A stretch of 64,000 bases of DNA from Anisus vortex (lineage: Eukaryota; Mollusca; Gastropoda; Planorbidae), in contig OX421497.1 of the NCBI GenBank assembly GCA_949126835.1, forward strand, positions 47,113,715 to 47,177,714, in the 5' to 3' direction. Positions 52,201 through 61,200 of this stretch are shown here, piece by piece. Made by a program: the position numbers and the translations under genes. Positions within the stretch are counted from its first letter, which is position 1; every line of letters starts with the position of its first letter. The notes below the pieces were generated by a model. It made no database searches and was not told where the DNA came from. It saw only the letters and a program-made list of their open reading frames with translations.

Positions 52201-55200
52201 AATTGATTTTAAAAGCCTTCGGATACTGTATACACTATTTATTATGAAAATCAACTGATATAAAAAGCTCTTCACTTGGTCTTTAATGTTCTGTAACAGT
52301 AACAGTATTTCAAACAAATGTATTACTTCACATAAACAACATTTCAACACAGCCACCAATAAAATAAAATAATGTTAGTATAAACAAAAAAAAAAGGAAA
52401 GAGTTTTGTCAGAAAGAGTGTAAAAAAACAAACTACCCCTGCTCTCTTGAGGTCTTATTTATAGTCAGTAAAAATTCAGCTTGGAACTTGGAATTATCCT
52501 TGCCAAAGTTGGCAGTTCCTTGACAAATTTTACTTTTCACTCTATCACTGGAAAGTCAATATAAAAAAAATAAAAAATAATACAAACAAAAAATAATACA
52601 AACAAAAAGTAATACAAACAAAAAATAATACAAACAAAAAGTAATACAAACAAAAAGAATACAGACAAAAAACAAAACATTCTGAGTTTGTTTGTTTTTA
52701 AAACTTCAATGCATAGACTTTCATGTAATGAAACATTTACTTTTCATAAGAAAATATCTCAAAACATTTTCTTTTTTTTCTTTCTACTGCGTATAAAGTT
52801 TAACAATTTTTTCTTTACAAATTTACAATTATAAATTTTTTTTTTTTTCTGTACAATTATTGTGTGTCCAGTATACTCTTACCAAAATAAAATAAAAAAA
52901 AAAAAGCCAGACCACAACAGAAACAAAAATTATATTAAAAAAATAAAATTGTTGAAGAAAAGATCAAAACAGCCATTCGGTACCTGGCACTGCTTTGTCC
53001 AGATTTCTGTACCAGGCCACCATCTGGCGTCTGCTGTTTCTGTGCCATCGTTGATTTCCCAGCAGACGCACTTTTGGATTGCATTGCTAGAAATATAAAC
53101 AAAAATGCTTAATTAGCAGATCTCTAACAACTGTTGTGTGTATAGCAGATAATACTAATAGGGTCTCTATTGGATTTGAAATGGTCACGCTAGTTCATTT
53201 TCTTTTGCAATCAGAAAGCTTCGGGAAAATCCATTTCTAGTACTTTCTGCACCAAAATCTATATAAAGCACGCAGAGGTTGTCTTGCCATTGTTGCTGTT
53301 GATTTTTGCTAAGCTACGAGGATGCTAATTCTTATTTACCAGCGAAGGTGAAAATTTATATATTTTGTATTGTAAGTTCACGCATTAAATTCTTCATTGA
53401 ACATTCATTGAGTGGCTTGAGCTTATTGTTTCATAGTGAACAAGATCCTAGACAGACAACAGAAAAGTTTTTAAAAAAGTAAAGTATCCTGTCGGACAAA
53501 ACTAATCCAAAGGGATTGTGAAGCAGCGTTCACCAGTTTCTGTGGCCACGGCATAATAGGGGATTGTGTGGCGAGCACAATGCATAGCCGCCTTTACTTT
53601 ACTCCAATTAAGGTCAGGTACACATCAGAGCTGGGTAGACTCAGAGACACCCTTCAGACCTGAGAACAAATTCTAGCCTCCACCAGGATTCAAACCCAGG
53701 ACCTTTGGTACGCCAGTCAAACGCTCTGCTGCCCGGGCCACCGTGCCCCACAGACAGGCAACAGAGAACACCCTGAATTCGTAACACAACATTTGAACAA
53801 ACAGTGAATTTATTTCTAGACAAAGTAGAAAACAACAAACCTTTCAGATCTTCATCTGGCAAATCTTCAAACTTCTCTCCATTCCAGACTGCGAAGACTA
53901 AAGATTGGTCAATTGGTGACCTAATTTGGTAGACCACTCCTTTAGTCAACTTATTGTTTCCCTTGCTGGCTTTAACGATGCATTTATCCTCCGATAAACT
54001 GTCCAAACTGAAGGTGTCACATGGCCTGAACAGAAAAATGACATCATTTCTTCAAAACTAATTCTTTATTCTATATTAAACATTTATTACTTATATCTTG
54101 GTGTACATAATGTCTTTATTCTATATTTAACAGTTATTACTTATATCTAGATCTACATAATGTCTTAATTATACTTTCAATTTAGCTAAAACAAAACTCA
54201 GTAATTGGTCAATTTTCATAATTGAAAATGTGAAATGAAATTCTACTATTCAGCTATTGAATAAATATTCTGCCCAAAACTACAGTGAAAGGTCACATAT
54301 CCTAATATTTTTGCTTTAGCTATTGAATAAATATTCTGCCCAAAACTACAGTGAAAGGTCACCTAATATTTTGCTTTAAATAGACACTCTTCTAAGTTGG
54401 AAATATACGTGCTTGGGAGACAGGGAATTGTATCGGCTGGTGGAAATATACGTGCTTGGGAGACAGGGAATTGTATCGGCTGGTGGAAATATAAGTGCTT
54501 GGGAGACAGGGAATTGTATCGGCTGGTGGAAATATAAGTGCTTGGGATACAGGGAATTGTATCGGCTGGTGGAAATATACGTGCTTGGGATACAGGGAAT
54601 TGTATCGGCTGGTGGAAATAGAAGTGCTTGGGATACAGGCAATTGTATCGGCTGGTGGAAATATACCGTAAGTGCTTGGGAGACAGGGAATTGTATCGGC
54701 TGGTGGAAATATAAGTGCTTGGGATACAGGGAATTGTATCGGCTGGTGGAAATATAAGTGCTTGGGATACAGGGAATTGTATCGGCTGGTGGAAATATAA
54801 GTGCTTGGGATACAGGGAATTGTATCGGCTGGTGGAAATATGAGTGCTTGGGATACAGGGAATTGTATCGGCTGGTGGAAATATAAGTGCTTGGGAGACA
54901 GGGAATTGTATCAGCTGGTGGAAATATAAGTGCTTGGGATACAGGGAATTGTATCAGCTGGTGGAAATATAAGTGCTTGGGAGACAGGGAATTGTATCGG
55001 CTGGTGGAAATATACCGTAAGTGCTTGGGAGACAGGGAATTGTATCGGCTGGTGGAAATATAAGTGCTTGGGATACAGGGAATTGTATCGGCTGGTGGAA
55101 ATATAAGTGCTTGGGATACAGGGAATTGTATCGGCTGGTGGAAATATAAGTGCTTGGGAGACAGGGAATTGTATCGGCTGGTGGAAATATAAGTGCTTGG

Positions 55201-58200
55201 GATACAGGGAATTGTATCGGCTGGTGGAAATATAAGTGCTTGGGAGACAGGGAATTGTATCGGCTGGTGGAAATATAAGTGCTTGGGATACAGGGAATTG
55301 TATCGGCTGGTGGAAATATAAGTGCTTGGGAGACAGGGAATTGTATCGGCTGGTGGAAATATAAGTGCTTGGGATACAGGGAATTGTATCGGCTGGTGGA
55401 AATATAAGTGCTTGGGATACAGGGAATTGTATCGGCTGGTGGAAATATAAGTGCTTGGGATACAGGGAATTGTATCGGCTGGTGGAAATATAAGTGCTTG
55501 GGATACAGGGAATTGTATCGGCTGGTGGAAATATAAGTGCTTGGGAGACAGGGAATTGTATCGGCTGGTGGAAATATAAGTGCTTGGGATACAGGGAATT
55601 GTATCGGCTGGTGGAAATATAAGTGCTTGGGAGACAGGGAATTGTATCGGCTGGTGGAAATATAAGTGCTTGGGATACAGGGAATTGTATCGGCTGGTGG
55701 AAATATAAGTGCTTGGGATACAGGGAATTGTATCGGCTGGTGGAAATATAAGTGCTTGGGAGACAGGGAATTGTATCGGCTGGTGGAAATATAAGTGCTT
55801 GGGATACAGGGAATTGTATCGGCTGGTGGAAATATAAGTGCTTGGGATACAGGGAATTGTATCGGCTGGTGGAAATATAAGTGCTTGGGATACAGGGAAT
55901 TGTATCGGCTGGTGGAAATATAAGTGCTTGGGATACAGGGAATTGTATCAGCTGGTGGAAATATAAGTGCTTGGGATACAGGGAATTGTATCGGCTGGTG
56001 GAAATATAAGTGCTTGGGATACAGGGAATTGTATCGGCTGGTGGAAATATAAGTGCTTGGGAGACAGGGAATTGTATCGGCTGGTGGAAATATAAGTGCT
56101 TGGGAGACAGGGAATTGTATTGGCTGGTGGAAATATAAGTGCTTGGGATACAGGGAATTGTATCGGCTGGTGGAAATATAAGTGCTTGGGATACAGGGAA
56201 TTGTATCGGCTGGTGGAAATATAAGTGCTTGGGAGACAGGGAATGTATAGGCTGGTGGAAATATAAGTGCTTGGGATACAGGGAATTGTATCGGCTGGTG
56301 GAAATATACGTGCTTGGGAGACAGGGAATTGTATCGGCTGGTGGAAATATAAGTGCTTGGGATACAGGGAATTATATCGGCTGTTGGAAATATAAGTGCT
56401 TGGGATACAGGGAATTGTATCGGCTGGTGGAAATATAAGTGCTTGGGAGACAGGGAACTGTATCGGCTGGTGGAAATATAAGTGCTTGGGATACAGGGAA
56501 CTGTATCGGCTGGTGGAAATATAAGTGCTTGGGATACAGGGAATTGTATCAGCTGGTGGAAATATAAGTGTTTGGGAGACAGGGAATTGTATCGGCTGGT
56601 GGAAATATAAGTGCTTGGGATACAGGGAATTGTATCGGCTGGTGGAAATATAAGTGCTTGGGATACAGGGAATTGTATCGGCTGGTGGAAATATAAGTGC
56701 TTGGGATACAGGGAATTGTATCGGCTGGTGGAAATATAAGTGCTTGGGATACAGGGAATTGTATCGGCTGGTGGAAATATAAGTGCTTGGGATACAGGGA
56801 AATGAGTAGGAGGGTGGACATATATATATATGTCTGGGGCTCTATGTGTTAAGGCAGTAAAATGCACAAACAATGTATATCTGGGGCTCTATGGGTTAAG
56901 GCAGTAAAATGCACAAACAATGTTTCAATGTATGTCTGGGGCTCTATGGGTTAAAGCAGTAAAATGCACAAACAATGTATGTCTGGGGCTCTATGGGTTA
57001 AGGCAGTAAAATGCACAAACAATGACCAGCTAACCAGGTTTAGGCTGTATTTTTACACAGCAGTTGAATGCTCAAGGCCAAACAGAGACAGGAGGGGACT
57101 AAAAGGTCACATTGCTAAAATCAAGCTAAGGTTCTAAATTAAAATTGAAAATTCAAATTTTACCTGTGAGTCTGGGTTGATGGCTGTACAGCAGGAGACT
57201 GTGGGTTCTGTTGTAAAGCTGATGACTGTTGGTTCTGCTGTGCTGGAAATGGTTGAGTTGGCTGTAATGCAGGTGAGTGTTGGGCTGTAGGCTGTAACGC
57301 AGGTGTATGTTGGACTGTAGGCTGTAATGCAGGTGTATGTTGGACTGTAGGCTGTAACGAAGGTGTATGTTGAACTGCAGGCTGCAGTGCAGGTGACAGT
57401 TGGGCTGACTGTAAAGCGGGTGAGTGCTGGGCCTGCAGAGAAGCGGGCAACTGCTGGGCCTGTAAAGATGACGAGTGGACCGGCTGCGGTCCCTGCGATG
57501 GTTGTAGAGGCAAAGGCTGATAGGCTTGTGGTTGTTGCGGCAGTTGATATTGCTGAGTCTGATCCTGTGTCTTTGACTGGTCAAAATAAATACCCTGAGG
57601 TGAACATTGCCCCGTACTTTGTGCTCTTACAGATGAAGTTATCAAAGGTGGTGTTTGGTTCTGTGTACCAGGTGCATAACCCATTTGGTTGGGCAGTGAA
57701 AGGTTGTTGCTGGTTTGTACACTAATGGGGCCAGGGACTCTGGGTCTGACGCCTTGCTGCATCTGAGGTCGTGGGGTAGTATTACCCAGGTTAACCTGTG
57801 CAGGGTTCTGACTGGTGAAAGGCACCACGCTGCAGACGGGCCGACCACCTGGCGCCAGCACTGTACAAGAGTTTGGATCACATATGGCTGGAATGGGTTG
57901 CCGGGGAGGTAGCTGGTGTTTGGGCTGGTAAGTAGGTTGAATGGGCTGTTGCTGCAGTTGTGGTGGGGGGCGTTGTGGAGGGCCTTGGTTCGGAAGCAGT
58001 AGCCTGGAGTGACCTCCTTTCTTAGCCTTAATCTCTTCATCTAAAACTTGCTGCATATGCTGAACTTCGAGTCGAGCCAAGTCAGCTTTCTTGACCTCTT
58101 TAGTCATCTGACCCCTAAGAAAGGAAGTTCCAGCCTGGGTTGGGTTCTGTGGTCTGTTCAAAGACTGGGGTAGCCTGAGACCACCACCCACTTCTTGCTG

Positions 58201-61200
58201 ACCACAAGGTTGAGGCTGTGGTTGAGCAGGCATTTTAGGTGCCATTGCCCGCGCCATTGGAGGCTGGCCAGGGGAGCCTGCAGGGAGAGAATTGCCTTGC
58301 TGACCTGGAGTTACAGGATTCAACACAGCCTGCTGACCAGGGGGTCCAGGCTGATTGTTGGGCTTGTTTTGGGTGGCCGGACCAGGTGTAAGGGGTTGGT
58401 TGCCACTGGACGTGGCTGAATGCTGAACAGGCTTAACCACAGCGCCAGTGGGATTGGTGGTGGAGGTGGTAGCACTATCCCCCTGAAAAGCAGATGCCGG
58501 AGGTTGGTACTGAGGTCGCACGGGAGGTCTTTGAAGTGGCTGCTGACCAGGCACATGTGGAATGTTTTTAGGACCCTGCAATCTGACCCCTCCTTGCGAA
58601 GGGTTAACTTTCATCGGTTGCCAGCCTTGCTGTTGACTTTGACCAGCGTTGTTAGGGTGCTTTGATCTGGGGTGACTCTGCTGCCTTATGGAGGGATTCT
58701 GAAGTCCAGGAGATTGTTGACTCATTTGATTCGGGTTTTGCCCAGGTTGATGGGCTTGATACATTTGGGAATGACAAGGTTTGTTCACATTCTGGTTGCC
58801 CTGACCAGTTGATGCGGTTTGGCCGCCCATTTGATTACTTACAGGCTGAGGCTGCTGGTGTAATCGTTGATTCAACTGAGCTGAATGTTGTAAATCTTGC
58901 TGAGGTCCTCCATGCCTCTGCGAGGAAGATGAAACAAATCCTTCCTCCTCCATGCCTTCCTCATCCTCATCTCCCTCCTCGTCCTCATCACCATAAACGT
59001 CCTCGTTATACAGCCTCTGCTGGTAGTTTCTCATGTTTTTATTGTACATTATCTCATCCAGTTCTTCAGGGTCCACGCCTTTTTCTCTGAGCATCTCCAT
59101 GATTTCCTCATACCTGTGCTCATCCTCACAGCAAGAGAGCTCTTCAAACAACGCAGACTCTCTATACAAATAAATGGAGAAAAACAATCTATGATGAGAA
59201 TACATCTTACAACTTGCGAATACATCTAACAACTGGAGACTACATGTAAAAACTTGAGAATAGACTCTTGGACTTCATAATAAACATGTTTTACTGTTGT
59301 ATTTATAAAACTTGTGAACCTAGAGGAAACTAGAACCTAAAATTTCCTGATTGTAAATGATGTGATAATATTAGTTAGTCTATAAAATAATTGTATAGTT
59401 ATATTGATAAGCTATAACAAATGGTATAGCTTTGATGGAAAGTTATGACACAGAGGTATGGTATATCTAAGACGTCTTAATAATGTTAAATCTATAACAA
59501 ATTATATACTGGTATCTATGGTGGACACATTATTATAGTAATTAAATTCACATCAAACTTTGTTGTTTTTTTTTCACTTCAACCCATCTAATCGTTAACT
59601 GATAATTTAATGTCATTATCTAGATGGACAAAGATCTGTGTAATATCAAACCCTTTTTCTTTTTGCATAGAAACAAACATTTTTTATTTTATTTCTTAAA
59701 AAAACAGTTTTTTTCATTTAAATTATGAAAAGAGAAGAAAGTCTAGGAACTTACTCATCAGAGATTTCATCACTGTCACTTCCTGTATAGCCATAGTTGA
59801 CATTCTGAGGGAAAGTATTGCCATACATTTCCTGCTCCCCCTCCTCTCCCTCCATGTCTTCCATGTCCTCATCATCGTAGTCTTCATCATCATAATCATC
59901 ATCATCATCATCCCCAAACATACCCTCATTGTACTCGGGAGGAGGCATGTGACCACCAGGGCCCATACCTTGTCTCTGATTGGGCGGCATGCCTTGGCCC
60001 TGGAACCCTTGCGGGACAGGATGGCGCTGGGGCATGAACTGTTGCCCACTGTTCGGATTTGGGTGCCTCACTCCTCCCTGATGTGGCGCCCCATGTCTGG
60101 GCTGGTTCTGGGGATGCCCTGGCTGGAAGGGCCTTGTCTGACCAGGCCCAGTCACAGAGGAAGGTCTCACATTCTGAGCATTGCTTTTATTGGGTGAGAG
60201 CAGAGGAGTGAATGTAGGGTTCGGGTTTCTTGGTTGCTGCTGCCTTATTCCTGGATTCATCTGGTCTTGCTGTTGATACTGGCCACCAGGATTCAGCTTT
60301 TGAGGTGACTGGCCAGACATTCTAGGTTGTTGTTGTCTGGGACCACTGCTTCCATGAAACTGAGGTCTTTGTTGGAAATTCTGCAAAAAAAAAAATACAA
60401 TATAATCAATTGCATCCCCTTCTCTATATATTTGTAAAGTTTGAAATGAAAAAAAGCCTGAATCAATATGAAATAGTTATTAGCCATCATTTTAGACATA
60501 TATTAAAACTTTACATGTGAGTCTATAATAACAGGTTGTCAAATAATAGTGATAACATCAGTTGATATTTTTCTTTAAAGAATCATTAAAGGTGAAAATG
60601 TATGTTTTTGAAATCAATGTTCACTTTGGAGACAAACTGAAAGACCTAGAACTTTTCAATGAGCTTAGACTTAAAAGTAAATGAATTGCACAAAAATAAA
60701 AAATCACAAACAAAAGTGGCTATTAAACAGACAAAATGGATCTAACATTATGGCAGCAGAAACCAAAATAGAGATCTTCATGGGCAATCTATAATCAGGC
60801 CTAATGTATGGGTCAGGGACAGGTTGAATGTAGACACAGCCACAATTTGACTTCAGACTCTGCAGGCAATGATGAATAGTTTCACAATGTGCAGACATTT
60901 AAAGTGGAAATAGTCCAGACAATTACAACAAAAGCAAAACCAGGCATTAAAACAGGAATCCCATGGAGAAAAGTTCAGCACCTGATGTTCTTAGCATGCA
61001 TATACCAGGAAGAGCCTAAGGAACTGAATAAAGACAAGAGATATATTTCTTGCATTAAAGAGTCACTGATTCACAACTGAAAGGTGATGATAGGATTAAG
61101 ATGCTGTATTAAATAAGTGCCTTCCGTCTCATAACTACATTAAAAGGATAATTTTGTGAATTTTGAAATGGAACACAGAGTATCATTGTCCATTGAAACA

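Noticed and set aside
54954..56873. 639-codon minus-strand ORF
   Set aside because: Frame-cycling artefact of the 43-bp array; the same is true of the shorter ORFs at 54376-54757 and 56139-56821.
57153..58040. Overlapping ORFs of 132-143 codons in exon 4 on the same strand
   Set aside because: Alternative frames of the Q/P-rich exon; codon pattern and splice phase support only the 690-codon frame.
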